From NCBI GenBank assembly GCA_003385635.1, contig QQUY01000001.1, positions 2,209,001 to 2,273,000 of the forward strand: a DNA stretch of 64,000 nucleotides, written 5' to 3'. Position 1 is the stretch's first letter; each line of letters opens with the position of its first letter. Below, piece after piece: positions 17,692 to 28,560 of the stretch. Made by a program: the position numbers and the translations under genes. The notes below the pieces were generated by a model. The model had not been told where the DNA came from. It ran no database searches and saw nothing but the letters and a program-made list of their open reading frames with translations. The stretch comes from Acidobacteriota bacterium. GTDB lineage: Bacteria > Acidobacteriota > Blastocatellia > Pyrinomonadales > Pyrinomonadaceae.

Positions 17692-17816
17692 GCCACAAAT
17701 TGCACGAATTACGCTAATTTAGCGAATCGCAACATTCGGCAGTTTCAGTGCGAATGGAAATTTTGATCGCGATTAGATCTGATCTGTGAATTTGTGAAAT
17801 TAGTGAAATTAGTGGC
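17692..17816 (+). repeat. Palindromic element, right copy (MITE-like)
   Basis: A 125-base element with inverted ends (GCCACAAATTGCACGAATTA at the left; GCCACTAATTTCACTAATTT as the reversed right end). It aligns along its whole length with the copy at 17370-17493, in the same orientation. Confidence 0.85.
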
Positions 17817-17870
17817 TGAGATTCAGTAATCCGTGGCTGAATACGGATCGAGAGCGTTTCGATAAATCTA

Positions 17871-20039
<2,169 letters not shown>

Positions 20040-20060
20040 ACGCCATCCGTTTTTGGAGAT

Positions 20061-21659
20061 ATGGATTTCATAAACCAATACCTTCTGACCATCCTGATCC
20101 TGGTCCCCGTGATCGGGACCGCGGCGATCATCGCCCACCAGGTCTTTTGGAAGGACGAGAGTCACCTTAAGTGGCTGACGCTTGGTGTCACGGTCATAAC
20201 GTTTCTCCTGTCGCTTTTACTTCTCGGGAGTGCGCAGGCGTCGGCGAACGGATTCTATTTTGAGCAGAACACCCCTTGGATCGAGGCGATCGGGACCAAC
20301 TATCACATAGGGGTCGACGGGCTTTCCTTGTGGCTCGTGCTTCTGACGACGTTCATAATGCCGATCGCCGTCATATCGACCTGGCACGCGATCGAGAAGC
20401 GGCCGCTGGCTTTTTACGCCTTCATGCTGCTCCTCGAGAGCGCGATGATCGGCGTTTTTGTTTCGCTCGATCTTCTTGTTTTCTATTTGTTCTTTGAAGC
20501 CTCGCTCGTTCCGATGTTCTTCCTGATCGGTATCTGGGGCGGAAAACAGAGGATCTACGCAGCGGTCAAGTTCTTTATTTACACTGCGCTGGGAAGCCTT
20601 TTGATGCTGGTCGCGATCATCGCGCTTTACTATCTGCATCTTCAGGCGACGGGGATCGGGACATTCGACTACGTCACACTTCTCGGTTCGCTGACAGCAG
20701 GAAAGTTGACCTTTGCGGGCTCTTCAGCCTACGTAGGGACGCTTCTTTTTCTCGCTTTCGCTCTCGCTTTCTCGATCAAGGTGCCGGTGTTTCCGTTCCA
20801 CACGTGGCTCCCGGACGCGCACACCGAAGCTCCGACCGCGGGATCGGTCATTCTTGCGGCGATCCTGCTCAAGATGGGCACGTACGGAATGATGCGGTTC
20901 AACTTCACGCTCTTCCCGGAGGCCTCTAGGGAGCTGGCGTGGGTGTTCATCATTCTAGCGATAATCGGGATCACCTACGGCGCGCTCGTAGCGATGGTAC
21001 AGCCCGACGTGAAGAGGCTCGTTGCCTACTCGTCCGTGGCGCATATGGGATTTGTAGTGCTCGGAATGTTCTCGTTCACCGAACAGGGAATGCAGGGCGC
21101 GCTTTACACGATGCTTGCGCACGGCGTTACCACCGGGGCGCTGTTCCTCCTCGTCGGCTTCATTTACGAACGCCGGCATACCCGGGAGATCAGCGAATAC
21201 GGTGGACTCTCCAGCGTGATGCCGATCTACTCGACGGTCTTCGTGATAACCGCGATGGCATCAGTCGGATTGCCGTTTCTGAACGGCTTTGTCGGCGAGT
21301 TCCTGATAATGCTCGGAATGTGGTCATCTACGATCCTACCTGGCTCGTGGAACCAGATCGCTACGATGGCTGCAGGAACGGGCGTCATATTTGCGGCGGT
21401 CTATCTGCTGTGGATGATCCAGAGGGTCTTCTTCGGCAAGGTCACTAACGAAAAGAACAAGTCTCTTAGAGACCTTGATCTCAGGGAGATCGGCCTGATG
21501 GCCCCGCTTCTTTTCCTGATGGTGTTCATGGGCGTTTATCCAAAACCGATCCTGGACTCTTCGAAGCCGAGCGTGGTGGCGATCCAGCAGATCGTGAACG
21601 GAGAAACGCGGGGCGGAACGATCACAGAACTCAACACTGAAGGAACCGACCAGCAGTAG
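20061..21659 (+). CDS. nuoM: NADH-quinone oxidoreductase subunit M
   Basis: A 532-residue antiporter-like subunit with about 14 membrane helices. FEASLVPMFFLIGIWGG carries the conserved Glu, KVPVFPFHTWLPDAHTEAPTAGSVILA is the NuoM signature with its Lys, and VQPDVKRLVAYSSVAHMGFV follows. The ribosome-binding site TTGGAG lies seven bases before the ATG. The gene ends 22 bases before nuoN. Confidence 0.97.
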   Translation: MDFINQYLLTILILVPVIGTAAIIAHQVFWKDESHLKWLTLGVTVITFLLSLLLLGSAQASANGFYFEQNTPWIEAIGTNYHIGVDGLSLWLVLLTTFIMPIAVISTWHAIEKRPLAFYAFMLLLESAMIGVFVSLDLLVFYLFFEASLVPMFFLIGIWGGKQRIYAAVKFFIYTALGSLLMLVAIIALYYLHLQATGIGTFDYVTLLGSLTAGKLTFAGSSAYVGTLLFLAFALAFSIKVPVFPFHTWLPDAHTEAPTAGSVILAAILLKMGTYGMMRFNFTLFPEASRELAWVFIILAIIGITYGALVAMVQPDVKRLVAYSSVAHMGFVVLGMFSFTEQGMQGALYTMLAHGVTTGALFLLVGFIYERRHTREISEYGGLSSVMPIYSTVFVITAMASVGLPFLNGFVGEFLIMLGMWSSTILPGSWNQIATMAAGTGVIFAAVYLLWMIQRVFFGKVTNEKNKSLRDLDLREIGLMAPLLFLMVFMGVYPKPILDSSKPSVVAIQQIVNGETRGGTITELNTEGTDQQ

Positions 21660-21681
21660 CTGACGGCATCCGACTTTGAAG

Positions 21682-23217
21682 ATGAACTTCTTTCTTGCAG
21701 AACTTGCTGACCCGAACGTGAGCATCCCGCTCGTGCTTCCGGAGATGCTTCTCGCCGTTACAGGCATCATCGTGATGCTTTACGACAGCCTGAGGCCGGG
21801 CCGAAGGCGCGTCACGGGCACGATCTCGATGATCGGCCTTATCCTGTCCGCGCTTGCGCTGTTCTCACTGTGGTCGTCTCCGAATCCGGAGCTATCGGGA
21901 TTCGGCGGTATGATCGTCGCCGACAGCCTCAGGATGAGCTTTACGGCGGTCTTCCTGCTTGTAGCCGCATTGACGATCCTCATTTCGACGGTCTGGGTCG
22001 AGAACGAGAAAGTCCACGCCGGCGAATACCACACGCTTCTTTTGTTCGCGACCGTAGGAATGATGTTCATGGCTTCGGGGAACGATCTTGTGATTATCTT
22101 CCTCGGGCTTGAAACGCTTTCGATCGCGACCTACGTGATGGCCGGAATGCGCCGGCGCGACCTGCGTTCGAACGAATCGGCGATGAAGTATTTCATCCTC
22201 GGCTCTTACGCTTCAGGTTTCCTCCTTTATGGAATGGCACTGGTTTACGGCGCTACAGGCACGACCAACATAACCGAGATGGCACAGCGGATAGGGGACG
22301 CGCAGTTCCCTGCCCTGCTTCTTGTCGGGGCCGCGATGCTGGTCATCGGATTCGGCTTTAAGGTCGCCACCGTTCCGTTTCACGTCTGGACTCCGGATGT
22401 TTACGAAGGCGCTCCGTCGCCCGTCACAGGATTTATGGCCGCTGGTCCGAAGGCTGCCGGATTTGCCTCGTTCCTGCGTGTTTTTGTTCTGGGCTTCCCG
22501 CTTCTTGCCGGAGTTCAGGCGTCTGCCTTCCTCCACGATTCCTGGGTGACAGCGCTGACAGTGATGGCGATCCTCACGATGACGGTCGGAAATGTCGCTG
22601 CCATAGTGCAGAACAACGTCAAGAGGATGCTTGCATATTCGTCGATAGCTCACGCCGGATACGCGCTGGTGGGATTCGTCGGAGCAGGCGTCGCAAAGAC
22701 GACCTCTGGGAGGGACGACGCGATCGCAGCCGTGGCTTTCTATATGCTCACGTACGCGGTCACGAATCTGGGCGCTTTCGCGATAGTCACCCTGGTTGCG
22801 AGAAAGAACGACCGCCGGACCGATTTCGAGGACTACAACGGGATCGGCTTCCGTTCCCCTGTTCTCGCGTTCTCGCTGTCACTGTTCATGCTTTCCCTCT
22901 TAGGTCTGCCGCTAACAGCGGGTTTCATCGGAAAGGTCCTCGTGTTCAGGCCGGCGCTCGAGGCTGGAAGCACGCTGATGGTCACCCTGGTCGTTATCGC
23001 GGTTATAAACACAGCGATATCGGCCTACTACTATCTGAGGCTAATCGTCGTGATGTTTTTCCGGGAAAGGTCTGAGGAGTGGGTTGAACCAAGAATGCCG
23101 ACTGCGCTTGCCGCCGTTCTCGTTTTGACCATCATCGGGGTCTTTTACTTTGGCATCGCAGGCAATAACGTAATCGAGATGTTCTCGAACTACCCGGTCG
23201 ACGTTCAGATGCGTTAG
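21682..23217 (+). CDS. nuoN: NADH-quinone oxidoreductase subunit N
   Basis: A 511-residue antiporter-like subunit; the ATG at 21682 (MNFFLAELADPNV) is preferred to the TTG at 21676. FLGLETLSIATYVMAG holds the conserved Glu, KVATVPFHVWTPDVYEGAPSPVTGFMA is the NuoN signature, and NNVKRMLAYSSIAHAGYALVG follows. It is the last gene of the operon; a terminator is 27 bases downstream. Confidence 0.97.
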   Translation: MNFFLAELADPNVSIPLVLPEMLLAVTGIIVMLYDSLRPGRRRVTGTISMIGLILSALALFSLWSSPNPELSGFGGMIVADSLRMSFTAVFLLVAALTILISTVWVENEKVHAGEYHTLLLFATVGMMFMASGNDLVIIFLGLETLSIATYVMAGMRRRDLRSNESAMKYFILGSYASGFLLYGMALVYGATGTTNITEMAQRIGDAQFPALLLVGAAMLVIGFGFKVATVPFHVWTPDVYEGAPSPVTGFMAAGPKAAGFASFLRVFVLGFPLLAGVQASAFLHDSWVTALTVMAILTMTVGNVAAIVQNNVKRMLAYSSIAHAGYALVGFVGAGVAKTTSGRDDAIAAVAFYMLTYAVTNLGAFAIVTLVARKNDRRTDFEDYNGIGFRSPVLAFSLSLFMLSLLGLPLTAGFIGKVLVFRPALEAGSTLMVTLVVIAVINTAISAYYYLRLIVVMFFRERSEEWVEPRMPTALAAVLVLTIIGVFYFGIAGNNVIEMFSNYPVDVQMR

Positions 23218-23243
23218 CAGCAGGTTTTTTCCCGATAGTAAAC

Positions 23244-23271
23244 GGCGGTCGTTGGCCGCCTTTATTTTTTT
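23244..23271 (+). terminator. Rho-independent terminator of the nuo operon
   Basis: GGCGG (23244-23248) pairs with CCGCC (23256-23260) around a seven-base loop, followed by a TTTATTTTTTT run. Confidence 0.8.
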
Positions 23272-23278
23272 GAAGAGG

Positions 23279-23932
23279 ATGTCAGAAGGAAAAACGGCAG
23301 AGTTTGAAGAGGTCGCGATCGAGGGATGGTACCGGCGAAAGGCCCACGAGTTCTTTCGCGATTTTGACGATCCATTCTTCAACATCGCCGGATCGGTAGA
23401 TGTGACAAATGTCGAAAGGCTTTGCAGGGACGAAGGGCTTTCCTTTGCGCTGACGGTGCTCTATTGCTCGCAGACCGCGGCAAATTCCATCGAAGAGTTC
23501 CGTTTGAGACTGAACGGCGGAAAACTGGTCAGATATGAATCTGTCGAGGCGACTCAGACGATACTGCTTGAGGATGGAAGCTTCTGTTTCTGTTATTTTC
23601 CGTGGCGCGACGACCTGAGGGAGTACAACGAGCTGGGACGCGAGATGGTGGAGAGATACAAGGCGCTGAACACGTTTGACGTCGAAGCGGACCGCCGGGA
23701 CCTGATCTATTACTCGGTAATCCCCTGGATCTCGTTCACTTCGTTCAAACATGCGCGGAATCTCAAGCGGGGCAAAACGGTTCCCAGGATCGTGTTCGGC
23801 AAGAAGTACTCGCAGGGAGGCCGTGCGTTTATGCCGGTTTCAGTCGAGGCGAATCACGCGATAATGGACGGGCTTCAGGTGGGACAGTATTTCGAACGGT
23901 TCCAGAAGGCTCTTGACGAATGCTCTTGCTAG
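23279..23932 (+). CDS. Chloramphenicol acetyltransferase-like protein (CatA family)
   Basis: A 217-residue protein of the trimeric CAT fold, the usual length of type A enzymes. YYSVIPWISFTSFKHAR (near residue 152) is the conserved beta-strand region, and NHAIMDGLQVGQYFERF holds the catalytic His of the HHxxxDG motif, though the first His of that motif is Asn here; the structural Asp is kept. It starts at ATG 23279 (MSEGKTAEF), with GAAGAGG directly upstream; the earlier start at 23252 falls in the terminator. Whether it acetylates chloramphenicol or another acceptor cannot be decided. It overlaps or abuts the next gene. Confidence 0.88.
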   Translation: MSEGKTAEFEEVAIEGWYRRKAHEFFRDFDDPFFNIAGSVDVTNVERLCRDEGLSFALTVLYCSQTAANSIEEFRLRLNGGKLVRYESVEATQTILLEDGSFCFCYFPWRDDLREYNELGREMVERYKALNTFDVEADRRDLIYYSVIPWISFTSFKHARNLKRGKTVPRIVFGKKYSQGGRAFMPVSVEANHAIMDGLQVGQYFERFQKALDECSC

Positions 23933-23940
23933 ATCCAGGT

Positions 23941-24417
23941 ATGACTATCGCGCAGGAAATAGCCCAGTCGATGGGAAATGATTGGCTTCCGGTCATCTAT
24001 GAGGACAAGGTGCGCGGTCTCAGGACCAGGTCCTATGAATTCGACGACATCCCTGCACGCGAGAACAGGGCCGAGATACAGTACACGCTTCTCGGGATCG
24101 AACTGAAGGTCGGAAAGTTGAGGATGGCCTGTCCTGATCTCTCGACGGCTCGATATCTTCGCGTGTTCGCACGGATAGGCTGCAAGAGCGTGGCGGTCCC
24201 TTATGACGTTTCGTCGATCCCCGGATTGGCCGATGAGCTCGAATACTCGTGGCAGAAGACCCTGCTGAACGTTTCCGAAAATACAAAGGGTAGGTCGCAG
24301 GCTGCTCGTGCCAGATCGAGATCGCTTGTCATCGGTGCGATCCGCGACGAGATAGAATCGATCGGTGCAGGCGACAAAATGCCCTTGTTCAAGACCAGCA
24401 CGAGGCAGAGAAGGTAG
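23941..24417 (+). CDS. Protein of unknown function
   Basis: A 158-residue soluble protein starting at ATG 23941, nine bases after the CAT stop; the in-frame ATG at 23920 would overlap the CAT gene. It begins MTIAQEIAQSMGNDWLPV and has an alternating hydrophobic middle (EIQYTLLGIELKVGKLRMACPD, then YLRVFARIGCKSVAVPYD), then a basic Ser/Arg-rich tail (RSQAARARSRS). I do not recognise a family or motif. It is probably co-transcribed with the CAT-like gene. Confidence 0.75.
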   Translation: MTIAQEIAQSMGNDWLPVIYEDKVRGLRTRSYEFDDIPARENRAEIQYTLLGIELKVGKLRMACPDLSTARYLRVFARIGCKSVAVPYDVSSIPGLADELEYSWQKTLLNVSENTKGRSQAARARSRSLVIGAIRDEIESIGAGDKMPLFKTSTRQRR

Positions 24418-24495
24418 TGAAACAAGGCCGAATTCGTTTGATTTTTGGCATCCCTTGGGTTACAACAAACTTAACGGTTTTTCCGACTGACAGAT

Positions 24496-25413
24496 ATGTT
24501 CGACGCCGCACCCGCCTTGCACAATACGCTTTCGCTTCCATTTCCATACAACAGAAAGTCCTTCTGCCGGTATGAACCCATCGAGCAGAAGATCGAGCAC
24601 GCGCGCGTGCTGATCGTCAACGACCTTTTGAGGTACGAGTCGGATCTTTCGGAGGTGGCGAAAAAGGAATGGGACGGCGAGATCGAACAAAATCTGAGGC
24701 TTGAGAACAAGCTTTCGCAGATGGCGTGCGACAACATTGCCCGAAATGTGCAAAGGCTCGTAAAACAGCCCAAGACGCTTACCGTGCACCTCTCGGAAGT
24801 GGCCGAAGCAGCCAAAACTTTCGAGCCTGACGCGATCGTCCTGAGCGGAACGCTCTCGGATTTTGATCTCTACGATCAGGAGTTCATTCGAGAGTTCAAC
24901 GAGTTTATCACCGGGACAAAGATCCCCGTCCTTGGCATCTGCGGAGGGCACCAGCTCGTTGGTCAGGCATTCGGTGGCATCTTGAAGACTCTCGACGGTT
25001 TCGAGCCTCACGAGAAGCGTACGAACCGTGTCGTGGAATTCCAATACCGGTACGTAAAAATAATCGACCTCGACGATCCTATATTCGCCGGAATGGATGA
25101 CCCGAACAGCGGCGTGTGGCAGGACTACACGCTGGAAGGACATCTGCTGCGAGTATGGCAGAACCACGGGCTTGAGGTCGTGAACATCCCCGAAGGCTTC
25201 AGGCATCTTGCAAAAGCCTATCTCTGCGAGAACCAGATGATGGTGAAGCGCACGGACGGACAGCTTATATATACGGTCCAGTTCCATTTGGAGAAATCGT
25301 TCGAGGACTGGTCAAAGAACCCCACCCGCTGGGAGCATCCCAACGAATCACGCGACGGCAGGATACTCTTCGAGAACTTCCTCGTGCTAGCGCTTGAGCA
25401 TACCCGCCAGTAG
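24496..25413 (+). CDS. Class I glutamine amidotransferase-like protein
   Basis: A 305-residue protein with one amidotransferase domain in the C-terminal two-thirds. The nucleophile is Cys149 in LGICGGHQLVGQAFGG, and the His-Glu pair is in VQFHLEKSFEDW near residue 261, where the usual VQFHPE has Leu for Pro. The N-terminal 110 residues (EHARVLIVNDLLRYESDLS) are an unusual extension. It may be a GuaA-like or gamma-glutamyl hydrolase-like enzyme; the acceptor is unknown. A terminator follows 71 bases after the stop. Confidence 0.87.
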   Translation: MFDAAPALHNTLSLPFPYNRKSFCRYEPIEQKIEHARVLIVNDLLRYESDLSEVAKKEWDGEIEQNLRLENKLSQMACDNIARNVQRLVKQPKTLTVHLSEVAEAAKTFEPDAIVLSGTLSDFDLYDQEFIREFNEFITGTKIPVLGICGGHQLVGQAFGGILKTLDGFEPHEKRTNRVVEFQYRYVKIIDLDDPIFAGMDDPNSGVWQDYTLEGHLLRVWQNHGLEVVNIPEGFRHLAKAYLCENQMMVKRTDGQLIYTVQFHLEKSFEDWSKNPTRWEHPNESRDGRILFENFLVLALEHTRQ

Positions 25414-25484
25414 CCACAAGAAGATCGCATAAACGAGTTACCCTCTCTTTTCCTGCGTCTTTAACAGGGATCGGCCATAACGAA

Positions 25485-25516
25485 AGGCTGCCCTTTGAGG
25501 CAGCCTCTTTTGCTTG
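25485..25516 (+). terminator. Rho-independent terminator after the amidotransferase gene
   Basis: AGGCTGCC (25485-25492) pairs with GGCAGCCT (25499-25506) around a six-base loop, followed by CTTTTGCTTGTTT. Confidence 0.75.
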
Positions 25517-25556
25517 TTTGGATTCGATAACTGCGCCGTCGGGAATTAACGCCAAT

Positions 25557-25890
25557 CAGTAGCCCCTCGCTTTAGCGGGGGGGGGGGGTACCGGGACTCA
25601 CAACTTTTTGAAGGGGCTTTAGACCTGCAAAGAGCCGGCTAACGCCGGTGAACGGTTCAAGCAGTTCCTTTTGATGGGGCTGTCTCAAAAGGCGCTTTTT
25701 CGCCGACTTATACTCGTGCCGGACGCCTGACCTGCTTTTAAGGGAAGATCAGTTGCCCCTCGCTTTAGCGGGGGGTTCTCAGGGAGCCCTAGTCTGAACG
25801 GGGCTTCAGCCCTGCAAAGAGCCGGCTAACGCCGGTGAACGGTTCAAGCAGTTCCTTTTGATCCCCCCGTTAAAACGGGGAGCAACTGAT
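25557..25890. repeat. Duplicated intergenic palindromic repeat
   Basis: Two copies of a composite repeat fill most of the gap 25414-26106, which has no gene. A 52-base core is identical at 25624-25675 and 25811-25862, and both copies are preceded by a CCCC-TCGCTTTAGC-GGGG hairpin (25563-25580 and 25754-25771). The core contains a second hairpin, GCCGGC-TAAC-GCCGGT. In the first copy the hairpin runs into a run of 12 G (25577-25588), and the second ends in the hairpin CCCCGTTAAAACGGGG (25867-25882). Confidence 0.85.
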
Positions 25891-26012
25891 ACCCGAGCAG
25901 ATCCGAAGGTAAATCCGGTCCAGTCCCTTAGTGTTTCAACTCTAGAGCTTGAACTTCTCCGGCCCCGTAGGAACCAAATGTCTGTAGCAAACGTTTCGCA
26001 AAATGACACCGG

Positions 26013-26030
26013 GCTCCTTTAGGAGCCCAA
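26013..26030 (-). terminator. Hairpin downstream of the pilin operon
   Basis: A perfect stem, GGGCTCC (26013-26019) with GGAGCCC (26024-26030) around TTTA. It lies downstream of the minus-strand operon ending at 26107 but has only a short T stretch after it (GTGTCATTTTGC), so termination is uncertain. Confidence 0.4.
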
Positions 26031-26106
26031 CGTCGACATTGGAAATGTCAGTTCGAAAGATTATTGGCCGGCTTCTTCGTTGTAGTTTCAGTTTAGAATT
26101 AGTGGC

Positions 26107-26796
26107 CTATTCTATATCGTCATATTCCGTAGACGACTGCGGAGCCTCCTGATCCTCTTCCTCTGTTCGATCACTCTCGCCTGACGCTATCGTCGTAACA
26201 GGCTCATCTTCAGTTTCGGTCAAAGCCTCTGGTTCCTTTTTCGTGAACACTCGCATCTGCCGGTCTTTGTCCAGCCGGGTCTCGAATATCTCGGCGGCAT
26301 TCGCGATCGTGTCGCCTGATTCCGTCATTACCGTCGCGGCTTTGGCACCTGTGAACATTCTCACGTTTCCGAAATGTCCGTAGACGTAAGCCACTCTTGT
26401 CCCGTCATTGTTCGTTTTCAGGAGGACCTGATTAAGTCTTGGGTGCGAGCGAAAGACCCGTGTCTCGGTGCGGTTCCCGTAGCCGTCGACAGTTGAAGAT
26501 ATTATTGAAAGATCGCCGAGCATTCTGTTTCCTTCGTACTCGGAGTTTCCGAATACGACTTGCGAGGGAACTATGTCTTCGCCATCGTCCCCCGCCGCTG
26601 AAGCTCTTTCAAAACTATCAACGGGCGCGGCGTTGATGTCGGCGTCGGTAATTACTATCTTCCCGGGTTGTATCACGAACATGTTCGAAATGAATACATA
26701 ACCCGCAACAAGTATCACGAAGACAACGGCTGAGATCGAAAAGTAGCGTAGCAGCATATTTTTAATGACGTCCGTGGTGGGTTTTGGGTCACTCAA
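26107..26796 (-). CDS. Single-pass membrane protein of unknown function, last gene of the pilin operon
   Basis: A 229-residue protein from a TTG at 26796; ATG at 26757 (MLLRYFSISAV) is an alternative. One transmembrane segment (about residues 16-36, SAVVFVILVAGYVFISNMFVI) is followed by a periplasmic domain with beta-strand-like text (NRMLGDLSIISSTVDGYGNRTETRVF, KVAYVYGHFGNVRMFTG) and an acidic tail (TETEDEPVTT). No family is recognised. It starts 27 bases after the PilX-like gene on the same strand, so a role with the minor pilins is likely. Confidence 0.78.
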   Translation of the reverse strand: MSDPKPTTDVIKNMLLRYFSISAVVFVILVAGYVFISNMFVIQPGKIVITDADINAAPVDSFERASAAGDDGEDIVPSQVVFGNSEYEGNRMLGDLSIISSTVDGYGNRTETRVFRSHPRLNQVLLKTNNDGTRVAYVYGHFGNVRMFTGAKAATVMTESGDTIANAAEIFETRLDKDRQMRVFTKKEPEALTETEDEPVTTIASGESDRTEEEDQEAPQSSTEYDDIE

Positions 26797-26822
26797 AGTC
26801 CAGTCTTGGTTCGCACCGTGAA

Positions 26823-28538
26823 CTACTTTTCAGCGACGCCTAGAACGAAATTGCTTACGGCTACAAGGCCGTTGTTCAGGCTGGACGAGTTGTAAACCAT
26901 TGTCGAGTTACCACCGCCCGTTATCGCGTATTTGGGCGACATGAAACCGGCCGCGAGGTTGTTCGGGTCGTATGGAGCGACAACGGCATTTCCCTGGAGG
27001 GTGCCGTTTCCGCCGCCGTTTCTGAGGAGCCCGTCGGGACCAGTGACTATTATCATCCCGTTGAAAGTAAAGTTCCCTTTCAAAGTTAGCTTCCCGGTCG
27101 AGATCAGAATTCCGCCACCGCTTCCAGACAGTTGGCAGTCGCCATCGCAGAAAGTAATTCCGGTACCCGTCGCTCCGTTGCCAAAATGTCCCGGATTGGT
27201 CCCGCTTGGAAAGTACCTGCCAGCAAGCTGAGCCGCTTCTCTCAGCGCACGGACAACCGAGTCGAGATTGTAGGTCGAACGCAGCCACGCTGGGAGCTCG
27301 TCATTGACGTTGGCCGGTAAGCCGGTAAGGTCGCCTTTGAACCCGGAACCATTGAGGTTGAACTCGTTCCAGACGGTATTCAGATTTGTATCGTTCGTAG
27401 TCCCCACCGGAGGAATGATCGTATTGGGGATCGCGACATCTTCTCCTGAGTACGCAACGTTGGCGGAATTCCCAGGCGAAAAGTTAAAGTTCGGAGTGTC
27501 CCCTACAAGCATAAGAGTTGCCGGCGCCCTGAGACCGTCGAACAAACTTTTCCGTACTACCGCCTCCAGTTGCTTGGAAGCGCCTCTGGGGCCGAAGCCG
27601 GTCGAACGGACGAGGATCCGGATCGGTTCTGCACCCGTTACGGAAACGTTTGCAGTTGTATTACCGCCGCTGGTATTCGGAGGATTCAGGTTCAAAGTCC
27701 TCGAGGGAAAGGTGACGTCGCAACCCATCAATTCATTGACTATCGAATCGAACTGAACTGACGCCGTTCCCACTGAGTTGTTTGTGAAAGTCCCCTTGTA
27801 GATCGATCCGCGGATACTGCGCAGTGCGGAGTAGGGTTTCGTCATTCTGAAATCGAGGACAAACCGAATGTCGTCGGGTAGCGTCGCCCCGCTTCCCGTC
27901 GTCGCTACTTTGAAGTACCCAAGGTTTGTATTCACTGAGCCTGCGGAAGTATTCAGGTCGGTGACACTGTTGGAAACAAACGAGATGGTCGCCGTGTTGC
28001 CGCCTGAACCGAATGTGTAAGAGTTCCCCATTCCGTTGATGTTCGCCGACATCTGGAACGAGAGCAGGCTTCCGGCATTGTCCGGATCTATCAATTCGAT
28101 CGAATATGCGAGTTCGTTCGCATTTGGTCCAAGCGGGATCCGATCCGTGAGCGTGCCGTCATACGTCACCCAGCGTGAAAGCCTGGGCACCGTGCTGGTG
28201 TCGCCCGGTGAGTTCGAGGTCGCGAGCGCGAGTGCCTTTGAGTAGTCGATCTTGTTATTCAGGTGTGACGCAGACTCGGAGGAGTCCAGCAACGGATTCG
28301 GCGGGACGTTTCCCCTGAGCACGTCGAGTGTCCGCTGTATCCCGCTTTCTGCGGCGTGATACGCCTGCTGTTCCGCAACTGCGTCAGTTACGTTCGCAGA
28401 GTTCAGTGCTGATTCTAGAATGAGGCCGGCGCACGCGACCAACAGAAGAAATACGACGAGAAGCACCATGACCATTGCGGCGCCCTGCTCGTCTTTCCTG
28501 TTAGCCTTTAATTCCTCTTTGCAAGTGGGAACTTTCAT
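26823..28538 (-). CDS. PilX-like minor pilin/assembly protein
   Basis: A 571-residue protein starting at ATG 28538, where a GAGGAG ribosome-binding site is 7 bases upstream; the frame's upstream extension to 28655 is not needed. The N-terminus EQGAAMVMVLLVVFLLLVACAGLIL and the helix QAYHAAESGIQRTLDVLRG are the PilX_N signature, here with Gly-Ala rather than a canonical prepilin site. The rest (residues 80-571) is a large Ser/Gly/Asn-rich beta domain, exposed outside. PilX proteins help start or tip type IV pili. Confidence 0.86.
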   Translation of the reverse strand: MKVPTCKEELKANRKDEQGAAMVMVLLVVFLLLVACAGLILESALNSANVTDAVAEQQAYHAAESGIQRTLDVLRGNVPPNPLLDSSESASHLNNKIDYSKALALATSNSPGDTSTVPRLSRWVTYDGTLTDRIPLGPNANELAYSIELIDPDNAGSLLSFQMSANINGMGNSYTFGSGGNTATISFVSNSVTDLNTSAGSVNTNLGYFKVATTGSGATLPDDIRFVLDFRMTKPYSALRSIRGSIYKGTFTNNSVGTASVQFDSIVNELMGCDVTFPSRTLNLNPPNTSGGNTTANVSVTGAEPIRILVRSTGFGPRGASKQLEAVVRKSLFDGLRAPATLMLVGDTPNFNFSPGNSANVAYSGEDVAIPNTIIPPVGTTNDTNLNTVWNEFNLNGSGFKGDLTGLPANVNDELPAWLRSTYNLDSVVRALREAAQLAGRYFPSGTNPGHFGNGATGTGITFCDGDCQLSGSGGGILISTGKLTLKGNFTFNGMIIVTGPDGLLRNGGGNGTLQGNAVVAPYDPNNLAAGFMSPKYAITGGGNSTMVYNSSSLNNGLVAVSNFVLGVAEK

Positions 28539-28560
28539 ATCTGACTCCTCGCCGGGGATC

